A DNA stretch of 64,000 nt from Algibacter pectinivorans (GTDB taxonomy: Bacteria > Bacteroidota > Bacteroidia > Flavobacteriales > Flavobacteriaceae). Location of the stretch: contig NZ_FOMI01000003.1 of the NCBI RefSeq assembly GCF_900112595.1, forward strand, positions 310,001 to 374,000. Reading direction: 5' to 3'. Every line of letters starts with the position of its first letter. Within the stretch, counting starts at the first letter, position 1. The notes under the pieces were generated by a model. The model made no database searches, had not been told where the DNA came from, and worked only from the letters and a program-made list of their open reading frames with translations. This document shows, piece by piece, positions 1 to 8,681 of this stretch. Made by a program: the position numbers and the translations under genes.

Positions 1-76
1 TAGCGGATAGCCCACAGCCCGACGCAGGAGGTGCGAGGACTTGTAGCGTATAGCCCGACCGCTTGTGGTTGCGCCC
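1..76 (-). repeat. Structured 3'-end repeat, copy A (cut by window edge)
   Basis: First of five related elements in the window. Read on the minus strand it starts GGGCGC, continues with ACC-loop-GGT and the conserved GGTCGGGCTAT, and then CAAGTCCTCGC. It lies 76 bp past the stop codon of the minus-strand gene beside it, in the same sense. The far end is lost at the window boundary, so the terminal inverted repeat cannot be checked here. Confidence 0.8.
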
Positions 77-152
77 TAAAAAAACAATCGAAAAGACAGT
101 TTAAGCTTGGGGTTAATAGTTTTAATTTAGCCTGTAAACTGTAATTGTAACC

Positions 153-1709
153 TTATTTTGCTCCTCCTAAATGCATGCAATCCTTTAGGTGTTGAACACC
201 TTGAAAAGGCACAGGTGTTTTCTCGTACATGTAGGTGCCGCTTAGTTGTTTTGAAAGGTTGTGGTCGTCTACATTTATTTCGATATCGCTCATTTTAAAC
301 TGGCAGGGGTGTTCGTAGCCAGCGGCATGTGTAATTTCGATAAATTCTTTTCTGAAAGTCTTAAAATATTGGGCCAAACGCTCGGATTTTAAAGGTATAT
401 TAATACCGTTTTGTGTCCATTTTTTCTGTGTGGCAATGCCTGCAGGACAACGGTTGGTATGGCAAATTTGAGCCTGAATACAGCCTATACTCATCATAGC
501 TTCTCTGGCCACGTTTAAACAATCTGCACCCATAGCAAAAGCCATAGCGGCCTTAGCAGGAAACCCTAGTTTACCGCTACCAATAAATACAATACGCTCT
601 GATAATCCTTCGTCTTTAAATAACCTATACAAATCGCTAAATCCATAAACCCATGGCAGTGACACGTGATCTGCAAAACTTGGTGGTGCTGCACCAGTTC
701 CGCCTTCGCCACCATCTACGGTAATAAAATCGGGGCCTTTTCCGGTTTTTTTCATAATTTGGGCTAGCTCTTTCCATTGTTCTAGTTTTCCAATGGCTGC
801 CTTAATTCCTACCGGCAATCCTGTGGCTTCGGCAATTTGCTCTATAAAATCGACCATTTCTGGAACGTTAGAGAATGCTTTATGGTTGGGTGGCGATAGT
901 ACATCTTTACCAACTTCTACGCCTCTAATAGCAGCAATTTCTTCGGTTATTTTGGCGCCTGGTAAAACACCACCTTTTCCTGGTTTTGCACCTTGAGACA
1001 GTTTTATTTCAATGGCGCGTATAAAAGGATTGTCGTTTACAAGTTTTACCATTTTTTCCATAGAGAATCTGCCATCTTTATCGCGAACCCCAAAATATCC
1101 GGTACCGAAATGAAAAACCACATCGCCACCATGACTGTGGTGAGGCGATAAACCGCCCTCGCCGGTATTGTGATATGCTCCGGCTATTTTTACACCTTTG
1201 TTTAAGGATTCTACAGCTTTTGCTGATAAGGATCCAAAACTCATTGCCGAAACGTTAATTACAGATGCTGGCCTGTAAGGGCGTTTACGCTTGTTAAATG
1301 CTCCCATAACTTTGGCGCAGGGTAAAAAGGAATTATCCTCTTTATTAGGATGATTTTCTGGCAACTCGTAAGGCATCATCGCATTATTAATAAAAATATG
1401 CTGGTGTGCGTAAATATCTCTATCGGTTCCAAATCCTTCGTAATTGTTTTCTTTTTTTGCAGAGGCGTATATCCAGCCACGTTCAATTCTATTAAACGGT
1501 AATTCTTCTCTGTTATTTGCTACAAAATATTGACGCATTTCTGGCCCAATACTTTCTAGCCAATAGCGTAAATGGCCCACAATAGGGAAGTTATGACTAA
1601 TGGTATGCGACTTTTGAAAGAATATATCGCGAATAGCTACAATTAATAACACTATTAAAACCCAGCCCCACCAAGCTATGTTTGATAAAAAAACGAGTAT
1701 TGTATCCAT
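153..1709 (-). CDS. Membrane-anchored glutamate-synthase-like FMN oxidoreductase
   Basis: 518 residues. A single N-terminal membrane segment (about residues 5-26) is followed by the FMN-binding central domain of glutamate synthase large subunits (about 150-480). Visible signatures are SFGSLSAKA, the phosphate-binding GGEGGTGAAP near residue 335, and CIQAQICHTNRC, whose C-x5-C-x4-C spacing matches the 3Fe-4S cysteines of GltB/GltS. The N-terminal glutaminase domain of true glutamate synthase is missing, so ammonia release from glutamine is not expected from this chain. It belongs to the FMN-binding glutamate synthase family proteins found widely as single genes; their physiological substrate is not settled. 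It stands alone, with a structured repeat downstream. Confidence 0.88.
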   Translation of the reverse strand: MDTILVFLSNIAWWGWVLIVLLIVAIRDIFFQKSHTISHNFPIVGHLRYWLESIGPEMRQYFVANNREELPFNRIERGWIYASAKKENNYEGFGTDRDIYAHQHIFINNAMMPYELPENHPNKEDNSFLPCAKVMGAFNKRKRPYRPASVINVSAMSFGSLSAKAVESLNKGVKIAGAYHNTGEGGLSPHHSHGGDVVFHFGTGYFGVRDKDGRFSMEKMVKLVNDNPFIRAIEIKLSQGAKPGKGGVLPGAKITEEIAAIRGVEVGKDVLSPPNHKAFSNVPEMVDFIEQIAEATGLPVGIKAAIGKLEQWKELAQIMKKTGKGPDFITVDGGEGGTGAAPPSFADHVSLPWVYGFSDLYRLFKDEGLSERIVFIGSGKLGFPAKAAMAFAMGADCLNVAREAMMSIGCIQAQICHTNRCPAGIATQKKWTQNGINIPLKSERLAQYFKTFRKEFIEITHAAGYEHPCQFKMSDIEINVDDHNLSKQLSGTYMYEKTPVPFQGVQHLKDCMHLGGAK

Positions 1710-1818
1710 ATTAAATTTTTAAGATATATATAAACCGTCAACCAAATGAGTTAACATTTTAATCAATAAAGATATTTAAAAATATGGTATAAAAATATTG
1801 AATGAATATCTTTATGAC

Positions 1819-3378
1819 ATGAATTCTAAGTTAAAAAAGCGATTAATCTGGTTTGCAGGGGTTTTAGTTTTACTAATAGCGCTTTTATTTGGTGTTAATT
1901 TTAAACTAAAAAGTAAACTTAAAGCAGGTTTGCAAAACCTTTCTGACAGTATTAAGGTAGATTATAAGGATGTTAGCTTAAATATTTTAACAGGACATTT
2001 AAATATAAAAGAGTCTACCGTTACGGTTTATGGTAAAACAACCGATTCCATAAATTTAAAAGTTGATTTTCAAGATTTAAGTGTTTCTGGGGTAAGTTAT
2101 TGGTCGTATTTGGTAAATAACAAAATTGCAGTAGATGAGATTGTTTTAAGCAAACCACAGGTTACTTATTTTCATAACGATTTGGTTGAAAAATCATCAT
2201 ATAACAACTCCTTTAAATCTAGTTTAAAACAAGACATAGAAATTGGCTCGATTCAGGTAAAAGATGGCGAATTAAGGATGTATAAGGCATCGAATGACTC
2301 GTTGTTATTAAAAACAGAGGCTATCCAATGTGATATTAAAAACCTTTTAGTTGTTAAGGATACTGGCGAACCAAAACTGTCCTATGAAGGGTTTGATGTT
2401 AAAACGGGAGACTTATTTTATGCTATGAACAGCTTTGAAAATTTAAGATTAAAAACGCTTAGTTTAAATCCTGAAGCGGCTAAATTTAGAGCGATTACTT
2501 TGAATACAAAATACACAAAAGAAGCTTTATCTACAACCACCAATGTGGAGCGCGACCATTATGGATTGAGTATAGATTCTCTAGAAATAGCGCAGCCAAA
2601 ATTTGGTTTTGAGCCCGATACTCTATTTCATTTTAAAACTCCGTTAGCAACAATTCATCATGCAGATTTTAAAGTTTTTAGAAATAAATTACTGCCAGAT
2701 GATATGTCGTACAAACCATTGTATAGTAAAGCGCTACGCGATTTAAATTTTAAATTGGGTATCGATGTTTTTAAAATGAGAAACTCATCGATTAATTATA
2801 TAGAAAAGGTTAAACCGGACTCAAAAGGTGGTGAGCTTGCTTTTAGTGAGTTAAATGCAACTATTAAAAACATAGGCAACATTTATAGTGGCAAAACGGC
2901 CATGGATATTAAGGCTGTGTTTATGAAAAACACGCCTTTAAAGGTGGAATGGGATTTTAATATTAATAATAAAAATGACGCCTTTGTGTTTAAATCGGAA
3001 ATTGGTAATCTGCAAGCCGAAGATTTAAATCAATTTACAGAACCAAATTTAAATGTAAAGTTTAAAGGCGAATTTAACACCATGTTTTTCACTATTGATG
3101 GTAATGAAAACAGTTCGCTAACCGACTTAAAAGTGAATTATCAGGATTTTGATGTTATTGTGCTAAAGGATAATGGTAAAGAAAAAAACAAGCTTTTGTC
3201 CGCCGTGTTAAACGTTTTTATATCTAAACATAGTAAAGATAATCATGATGTTTTTAGGTATGGGTCATCCAAACCTGTTGAGAGAGATAAAACAAAATCG
3301 GTATTTAATTTTGTTTGGCTTAGTTTAAGAGCTGCGCTTTTAGAAGCCATAACAGGAAATGGTGAAAAGCAGGAATAG
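1819..3378 (+). CDS. AsmA-like membrane-anchored protein of unknown function
   Basis: 519 residues from the ATG chosen here; a TTG seven codons upstream is possible but gives an odd leader before the basic MNSKLKKR start. A membrane segment (about residues 9-27) is followed by a long, beta-rich periplasmic region with repeated hydrophobic/polar alternation, resembling AsmA/DUF748-type proteins of the Gram-negative envelope. No catalytic motif is visible. Proteins of this type are thought to act in lipid transport or outer-membrane homeostasis, but I base the assignment on architecture only. It is co-directional with the helicase downstream, 84 bp away. It could equally be a lineage-specific envelope protein. 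Confidence 0.6.
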   Translation: MNSKLKKRLIWFAGVLVLLIALLFGVNFKLKSKLKAGLQNLSDSIKVDYKDVSLNILTGHLNIKESTVTVYGKTTDSINLKVDFQDLSVSGVSYWSYLVNNKIAVDEIVLSKPQVTYFHNDLVEKSSYNNSFKSSLKQDIEIGSIQVKDGELRMYKASNDSLLLKTEAIQCDIKNLLVVKDTGEPKLSYEGFDVKTGDLFYAMNSFENLRLKTLSLNPEAAKFRAITLNTKYTKEALSTTTNVERDHYGLSIDSLEIAQPKFGFEPDTLFHFKTPLATIHHADFKVFRNKLLPDDMSYKPLYSKALRDLNFKLGIDVFKMRNSSINYIEKVKPDSKGGELAFSELNATIKNIGNIYSGKTAMDIKAVFMKNTPLKVEWDFNINNKNDAFVFKSEIGNLQAEDLNQFTEPNLNVKFKGEFNTMFFTIDGNENSSLTDLKVNYQDFDVIVLKDNGKEKNKLLSAVLNVFISKHSKDNHDVFRYGSSKPVERDKTKSVFNFVWLSLRAALLEAITGNGEKQE

Positions 3379-3462
3379 ATTAAAATTGTTTATAATTATT
3401 AATAATTCTGAAGTAAAAAAAGCGTAACAATGGTTAATTTCACGACTTAAATTGATGATGAT

Positions 3463-5814
3463 TTGGAAAAGTATTTAAGCCAGTTAAACGAAGCGCAATT
3501 AGAGCCTACAATTCAAATAGATGGCCCTATGATTGTTATTGCAGGAGCAGGTTCAGGAAAAACAAGAGTGCTAACATTTCGTATAGCATATATGATGAGT
3601 AAGGGTATAGACCCTTTTAATATTTTGTCGCTAACATTTACAAATAAGGCGGCAAAAGAAATGAAAGAACGTATTTCTACCATAGTAGGTGCTAGCGAAG
3701 CTAAGAATTTATGGATGGGAACGTTTCACTCCATATTTGCTAAAATATTAAGAATTGAAGCCGATAAACTAGGCTATCCAAGTAACTTTACTATTTACGA
3801 TTCTCAAGATTCTGGTCGTTTAATAGCGTCTATTATTAAGGAGATGAATTTGGATAAAGACATCTATAAATACAAACAAGTATTAGGCAGAATTTCGTCG
3901 TATAAAAACAGTTTAATTACAGTTCGGGCTTACATGCAAAACCCAGAGCTAAAGGAAGCCGATGCTATGGCAAGACGTCCGCGAATGGGTGAAATTTATA
4001 AGGAATATGTAGACCGTTGTTTTAAGGCGGGTGCTATGGATTTTGATGATTTGTTATTAAAAACCAATGAGTTGCTTACGCGTTTTCCGGAAGTTTTAGC
4101 CAAATATCAAAACCGTTTTAAATACATTTTGGTTGATGAGTATCAAGATACCAACCACTCGCAGTATTTAATTGTAAGAGCTTTGTCGGATAAATTTCAG
4201 AATATCTGTGTGGTAGGTGATGATGCGCAAAGTATTTATGCGTTCCGTGGTGCTAATATTAATAATATTTTGAATTTCCAGAATGACTACGACGATGTAA
4301 AAGTATTTCGATTAGAACAAAATTACCGTTCTACTAAAAACATTGTTAACGCCGCAAATTCTATTATAGATAAAAATGAAACCAAACTCGATAAAGTGGT
4401 TTGGACAGCCAATGATGAAGGCGGAAAAATTATTGTTAATCGGTCGTTAACCGATAGTGATGAAGGACGTTATGTGGCAAGTACCATTTGGGAAAGCAAA
4501 ATGCAAAATCAACAAAAAAATAGCGATTTTGCCGTTTTATATCGTACCAATGCCCAATCGCGTTCTATTGAAGATGCTTTAAGAAAACGAGACATTCCGT
4601 ACAGAATTTATGGTGGTACATCCTTTTACCAACGTAAAGAAATTAAAGATGTGGTTGCTTATTTACGTTTGGTAATTAATCCTGCCGACGAGGAAGCCTT
4701 AAAACGCATTATTAATTTTCCTGCTAGAGGTATAGGGCAAACCACGGTCGATAAACTTATTGTGGCAGCCAATGGCTATAAACGCACCATTTTCGAGGTG
4801 ATGAAAAACATCGATAAAACCAATGTAAGTATTAATGCAGGAACAAAAACTAAGCTTAAAAATTTTGTAACACTTGTAGAGAGTTTTCAAGTACTTAACC
4901 AAACAGCCGATGTTTTTGAGCTTGCAGAACATGTTACAAGAACCACAGGAATTATAAAAGAATTCAATAAAGATGGCACGCCAGAAGGTGTTGCTAAAAT
5001 GGAAAATATTGAAGAGCTTTTAAATGGTATGAAAGATTTTGTGGAAGGCCAGAAAGAAATTGCCGATACCACAGGGTCTTTAGCAGAGTTTTTAGAAGAT
5101 GTAGCTTTAGCAACTGATGCCGACGCCGATAAAGGCGATCCAGACCACGTGGCTTTAATGACCATTCACTTGGCAAAAGGTTTGGAGTTTGCAAACGTAT
5201 TTGTAGTTGGTTTAGAAGAAGATTTATTCCCTAGTGCCATGAGTGGTAATACACGTGCCGAATTGGAAGAAGAACGTCGACTGTTTTATGTGGCTGTTAC
5301 AAGAGCCGAAAAACAGGCCTATTTAACTTATGCCTTATCAAGATACCGTTGGGGTAAATTGGTAGATTCTGAGCCTAGTCGTTTTATTTCAGAAATCGAT
5401 GAGCAGTATTTAGAAATTGTAACGCCAATTGAAGAACGCCGTTTTAATCCGATGCTTTCTGCCGATATTTTTGGAGATGCCGAACCAAATATTAAAGCGA
5501 ATCCAAATAAAATAAGATATAAACCAGCTAAAAAACCCGTATTTAAAAAGGCTAATGCTGCTAAAAAAGAACCTGAAAAATTCCAAGTAACAACCCCTAA
5601 AAACTTAAAGCCTGTTGCTAAAAGTGAGGGAGAAGCGAACTTGTTTGATAGTAAATTAACGGTAGGTAACCTTGTAAAACATTTACGTTTTGGGGTTGGT
5701 GAAGTAAAAAAGATTGAAGGTGTTGGCGCCGATACTAAAGCCGAAATTAATTTCCAACATGGAGGTGTTAAAAAACTGTTGTTGCGTTTTGCAAAACTGG
5801 AAGTTATTGGATAG
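3463..5814 (+). CDS. uvrD: UvrD/PcrA-type ATP-dependent DNA helicase
   Basis: 783 residues, superfamily 1A 3'-5' helicase for nucleotide-excision and mismatch repair and replication-fork processing. Walker A is GAGSGKT at residues 28-34. Walker B is LVDEYQDTN, followed by GDDAQSIYAFRGA (motif III) and QNYRST (motif IV). MTIHLAKGLEF and VAVTRAEKQ are motifs V and VI. The tail, from VGNLVKHLRFGVGEV onward, is the small beta-barrel found at the end of PcrA, used in RNA polymerase contact. The start is a TTG giving MEKYLSQLNEAQ, the usual N-terminus of the family; the only upstream in-frame codons before a stop are ATT and three GAT, so a non-ATG start is required. Confidence 0.95.
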   Translation: MEKYLSQLNEAQLEPTIQIDGPMIVIAGAGSGKTRVLTFRIAYMMSKGIDPFNILSLTFTNKAAKEMKERISTIVGASEAKNLWMGTFHSIFAKILRIEADKLGYPSNFTIYDSQDSGRLIASIIKEMNLDKDIYKYKQVLGRISSYKNSLITVRAYMQNPELKEADAMARRPRMGEIYKEYVDRCFKAGAMDFDDLLLKTNELLTRFPEVLAKYQNRFKYILVDEYQDTNHSQYLIVRALSDKFQNICVVGDDAQSIYAFRGANINNILNFQNDYDDVKVFRLEQNYRSTKNIVNAANSIIDKNETKLDKVVWTANDEGGKIIVNRSLTDSDEGRYVASTIWESKMQNQQKNSDFAVLYRTNAQSRSIEDALRKRDIPYRIYGGTSFYQRKEIKDVVAYLRLVINPADEEALKRIINFPARGIGQTTVDKLIVAANGYKRTIFEVMKNIDKTNVSINAGTKTKLKNFVTLVESFQVLNQTADVFELAEHVTRTTGIIKEFNKDGTPEGVAKMENIEELLNGMKDFVEGQKEIADTTGSLAEFLEDVALATDADADKGDPDHVALMTIHLAKGLEFANVFVVGLEEDLFPSAMSGNTRAELEEERRLFYVAVTRAEKQAYLTYALSRYRWGKLVDSEPSRFISEIDEQYLEIVTPIEERRFNPMLSADIFGDAEPNIKANPNKIRYKPAKKPVFKKANAAKKEPEKFQVTTPKNLKPVAKSEGEANLFDSKLTVGNLVKHLRFGVGEVKKIEGVGADTKAEINFQHGGVKKLLLRFAKLEVIG

Positions 5815-5935
5815 GGTTTAGTTTTCAGTATACAGTTTGCAGTCTTTAGTTTGTAGTTGGCAGTTTTCAGTGTGCAGTTTACAGTCAGGAATTTTAGGTC
5901 TTCGGTCAACCATCTTCGGTCTTCCGTCTTCGGTC
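5815..5935 (+). repeat. Degenerate CAGT-rich tract after uvrD
   Basis: Imperfect units of the type CAGTTTNCAGT(N)TTTAGT run from just after the uvrD stop, then change to TCTTCGGTC units (ATCTTCGGTC, TTCCGTC, TCTTCGGTC). The same type of tract occurs at 16505-16537, 46835-46866, 47276-47374 and 51852-51900. No coding sequence is convincing. This tract and the terminator below fill the 339-bp gap before the next gene. Confidence 0.7.
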
Positions 5936-6023
5936 AATCAACTGGTATCTTCCAGCTTCCTCATAATGTCAAAAAAAAATTAACGCAAGTTTATTTTATT
6001 TAAAGCATCCAAAACCTAATTAT

Positions 6024-6060
6024 AAAAGCACGATTTAAGTTTTAAATCGTGCTTTTTTTA
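6024..6060 (+). terminator. Rho-independent terminator
   Basis: A strong inverted repeat (AAAGCACGATTTA / TAAATCGTGCTTT) is closed by a short loop and followed by a run of T. It lies about 210 bp after the uvrD stop, beyond the CAGT-rich tract, and should end transcription before the next gene. Confidence 0.85.
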
Positions 6061-6153
6061 TATGTCTTATCTTTAGGGTTTAAATTATTTAAGGAATCAC
6101 TTTTGCATACCAAAATAATATTTAAATTGTATACTTAAATTCACGAGATAAAC

Positions 6154-6774
6154 ATGGCGACTTTTCTAAAAATATATAATGACAACCCAAACCCTAAAGC
6201 TATTGCACAAGTTGTAGATGTTTTAAAAAAGGGTGGTTTAATTATTTACCCAACCGATACCGTTTATGGTTTAGGCTGCGATATTACTAACATTAAAGCC
6301 TTAGAGAAAGTAGCGAGAATTAAAGGTGTAAAGCTCGAAAAATCTAACTTCTCATTCATTTGTCACGATTTAAGTAATTTAAGCGATTATGTAAAGCAAA
6401 TAGATACTTCCGTTTTTAAAATCTTAAAACGAGCGCTTCCTGGAGCTTATACTTTTATTCTTCCAGGTTCAAAAACCTTACCCAATCCGTTTAAAAAAAA
6501 GAAAACCGTTGGTATTCGTGTGCCAAATAATAATATAGCATTAGAAATTGTAAAGCAACTAGGAAATCCTATTATCTCAACATCTATTCGCGACGACGAT
6601 GAAGTTTTAGAGTATACTACAGATCCCGAATTAATTCTAGAAAAATGGGATAACCTGGTCGATATGGTAATCGATGGTGGCTATGGCGATAACGAGCCCT
6701 CAACAGTTATCGATTTATCAGAGGGCGAACCTATAGTAGTTAGAGAAGGAAAAGGAAGCTTAGAGATTTTTTAA
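6154..6774 (+). CDS. Sua5/YciO/YrdC-family protein
   Basis: 206 residues covering a single YrdC fold. YPTDTVYGLGCD (about residues 32-43) and SNFSFICHDLSNL (about 69-81) match the nucleotide- and threonine-binding strands of the family. VGIRVPNN and the STSIRDDDE and PSTVIDLSE segments follow. Family members TsaC/Sua5 make L-threonylcarbamoyl-AMP from threonine, bicarbonate and ATP for the t6A modification at tRNA position 37. The SNFSFIC region is closer to the YciO branch, whose role is less certain. It has no Sua5 C-terminal domain. Which of the two functions it performs cannot be decided from this window, because a second paralogue may exist elsewhere. Confidence 0.85.
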   Translation: MATFLKIYNDNPNPKAIAQVVDVLKKGGLIIYPTDTVYGLGCDITNIKALEKVARIKGVKLEKSNFSFICHDLSNLSDYVKQIDTSVFKILKRALPGAYTFILPGSKTLPNPFKKKKTVGIRVPNNNIALEIVKQLGNPIISTSIRDDDEVLEYTTDPELILEKWDNLVDMVIDGGYGDNEPSTVIDLSEGEPIVVREGKGSLEIF

Positions 6775-6785
6775 ATCACGATATC

Positions 6786-7023
6786 AAACTAAATGTCAGT
6801 TCGAGTGATCTCGAATTTTTTCGAGATTGTATCGAGAACCGCTTTAAAACTAGTATTTCAATTCAAAATACAGAGCCATCTAGATTTAAAAGATAGCTCA
6901 CAAATTATCATAAATCAATTTATAAAAACTAAATGTCAGTTCGAGTGATCTCGAATTCTTTCGAGATGGTATCGAGAACCACTTTAAAACCAGTATTTCA
7001 ATTCAAAATAAAAATGCCATCTA
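6786..7023 (+). repeat. Two-copy 85-bp direct repeat with internal hairpin
   Basis: Positions 6786-6870 and 6926-7010 are nearly identical: AAACTAAATGTCAGTTCGAG, then a GTGATCTCGA / TCGAGAT hairpin and TATCGAGAACC, then CAGTATTTCAATTCAAAATA. GCCATCTA follows both copies with a 1-bp shift. Only about five positions differ. The repeats fill most of the 314-bp gap between the YciO-type gene and the DUF819 gene, directly downstream of the former. I see no coding sequence in the gap. Confidence 0.9.
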
Positions 7024-7088
7024 TTTTTTTTAAACTAGTACAACAAATTAATTTAAATTTCCAAACCACAAAAATCTAAAATTAGCCC

Positions 7089-8483
7089 ATGAATATATCA
7101 GAGATTAACAGCGATATTCCCATTTTTGCTTCCGATACTATTATATTCGGTGTCCTATGCATTACGCTAGCACTAATATTTCACACTTCCAGTTTATCAA
7201 GGTTTTCAAAGTTTTATAAAATTGTACCAGCGCTATTATTGTGTTACTTTTTACCATCAGTATTAAGTTCGGTAGGGTTAATAGCTGATAAATGGATAGA
7301 CGTCACAGCCACAATAACACACTTACAAACCCTTTATGGTAATCTAGAAGGTGTTAGTAATTTACACGACCTAAAAGTTTATATCGCCGCAAACCAGATA
7401 GATACTTCGGTGTATGCCCAATTTATAGATGGTAGCAAGTTGTACTATGTGTCGTCGCGGTTTTTGTTACCTGCAGCTTTAGTATTGTTAACCATGAGCA
7501 TCGATTTAAAAGGCGTTTTTAAATTAGGCTCCAAAGCCTTAATCATGTTTTTAACCGCAACCCTTGGGGTAATGATTGGTGGTCCGTTGGCTATTTTATT
7601 TTTTAGTTATGTAGCTCCAGATATTTTAATAGATGTAGAAGGTACCGAACTATGGAAAGGACTATCAACCGTAGCTGGAAGCTGGATTGGTGGTGGTGCC
7701 AACCAACTCGCCATGAAAGAGCAGTGGGAGGTAAGCGATAGCCTGTTTAGTATCATGGCTGTAGTAGATGTTTTGGTGGCCGAAGTTTGGATGGCATTCC
7801 TATTATTAGGCGTAGCCAAATCCGATAAAATAGACGCTTATTTTAAAGCCGACAATTCCTCTATAATCGCATTAAAAAATAAAATGGAAACCTTTAGTTT
7901 GGAAACCGCAAGAATTCCATCTTTTAACGATTTAATAATCCTTTTAGGTACAGGCTTTGGTGTAACTTCGCTAAGCCACTTAGTAGGGGATAATTTAAGC
8001 ATTTGGGTAAAAGAAAACGCGCCGTTTTTGGTCGATTTCGGACTAGGTAGTGCCTTTTTCTGGTTAATTATTACCGCAACAACCGTTGGTGTTATACTAT
8101 CTTTTACCAAAATAAAAAGTTACGAAGGCGCAGGCGCCAGTAAAATAGGCACCGTGTTTATTTACATTTTGGTAGCCTCTATTGGTATGAAAATGAATTT
8201 AAATGCCATTGTAGAAAACATAAGTCTATTCGCCATCGGTTTCGTTTGGATGCTTATACATGTTGGTTTACTATTTGTAGTCGCTAAAATTATAAAAGCC
8301 CCATATTTCTTTTTGGCAGTAGGCTCTAAAGCTAATATTGGTGGTGCAGCTTCGGCGCCTGTAGTGGCAGGAGCTTTTCATCCGTCGTTAGCGCCAGTAG
8401 GTGTTTTGTTGGCGGTTTTAGGCTATGCTTTAGGCACGTATGCCGCATTTGCTTGCGCTTTAATGATGAAGTGGGTAAGTTAG
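7089..8483 (+). CDS. DUF819-family membrane protein (putative transporter)
   Basis: 464 residues, strongly hydrophobic, with about ten or eleven membrane segments from residue 16 to the C-terminus. Recognisable DUF819 (YjcL-like) stretches are GTELWKGLSTVAGSWIGGG (about residues 184-202) with MKEQWEVSD after it, GTVFIYILVASIGMKMNL, and GGAASAPVVAGAFHP near the end. The family is uncharacterised but has the look of a secondary carrier, with two similar halves each bearing Gly-rich broken helices. The gene stands alone between repeat-filled gaps on both sides. The substrate is unknown; nothing nearby suggests one. Confidence 0.85.
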   Translation: MNISEINSDIPIFASDTIIFGVLCITLALIFHTSSLSRFSKFYKIVPALLLCYFLPSVLSSVGLIADKWIDVTATITHLQTLYGNLEGVSNLHDLKVYIAANQIDTSVYAQFIDGSKLYYVSSRFLLPAALVLLTMSIDLKGVFKLGSKALIMFLTATLGVMIGGPLAILFFSYVAPDILIDVEGTELWKGLSTVAGSWIGGGANQLAMKEQWEVSDSLFSIMAVVDVLVAEVWMAFLLLGVAKSDKIDAYFKADNSSIIALKNKMETFSLETARIPSFNDLIILLGTGFGVTSLSHLVGDNLSIWVKENAPFLVDFGLGSAFFWLIITATTVGVILSFTKIKSYEGAGASKIGTVFIYILVASIGMKMNLNAIVENISLFAIGFVWMLIHVGLLFVVAKIIKAPYFFLAVGSKANIGGAASAPVVAGAFHPSLAPVGVLLAVLGYALGTYAAFACALMMKWVS

Positions 8484-8527
8484 TTTTTTGAGCGCTATTT
8501 GGTTGCCTGTCTTTAGCGTAGAAGAAA

Positions 8528-8644
8528 GGTTACCACATTCTTCCACCGCGCTCAGGGAAGGCGGTCGGACTTTACGCTGCAAATCCTCGCTCTTGCGCTA
8601 GGGAGCAAAAACTGTGGACTTTCCAATGCAGTCCCTAAGGGGGG
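8528..8644 (+). repeat. Structured 3'-end repeat, copy B (diverged)
   Basis: Starts GGTTACCACA. It keeps a GC-paired first hairpin (ACCGC at 8545-8549 with GCGGT at 8561-8565), then GGTCGGACTTTACGCTGCAA, ATCCTCGC, CTGTGGACTTTCCA and TGCAGTCCCTAA. It is the most diverged copy, but it holds the same order of blocks. It lies 45 bp past the DUF819 stop, in the same sense as that gene, and at the left edge of the restriction island. Confidence 0.7.
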
Positions 8645-8681
8645 TGTGTTTGCTGGTTTGGGCTCTATAATTAAATGCATG

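Noticed and set aside
96-142. ACAGTTTA/TAAACTGT inverted repeat as the terminator of the first gene
   Set aside because: Only 8 bp with a 31-nt loop and no T-run; more likely part of a CAGT-type tract.
5328-5909. 193-codon minus-strand frame over the end of uvrD
   Set aside because: It lies almost wholly antisense to a clear helicase gene and its start is in the degenerate repeat; the composition is that of a reverse frame.
6786-7010. The 85-bp direct repeat as a CRISPR array
   Set aside because: Only two units, too long, spacer not of the proper size and no cas gene in the window.
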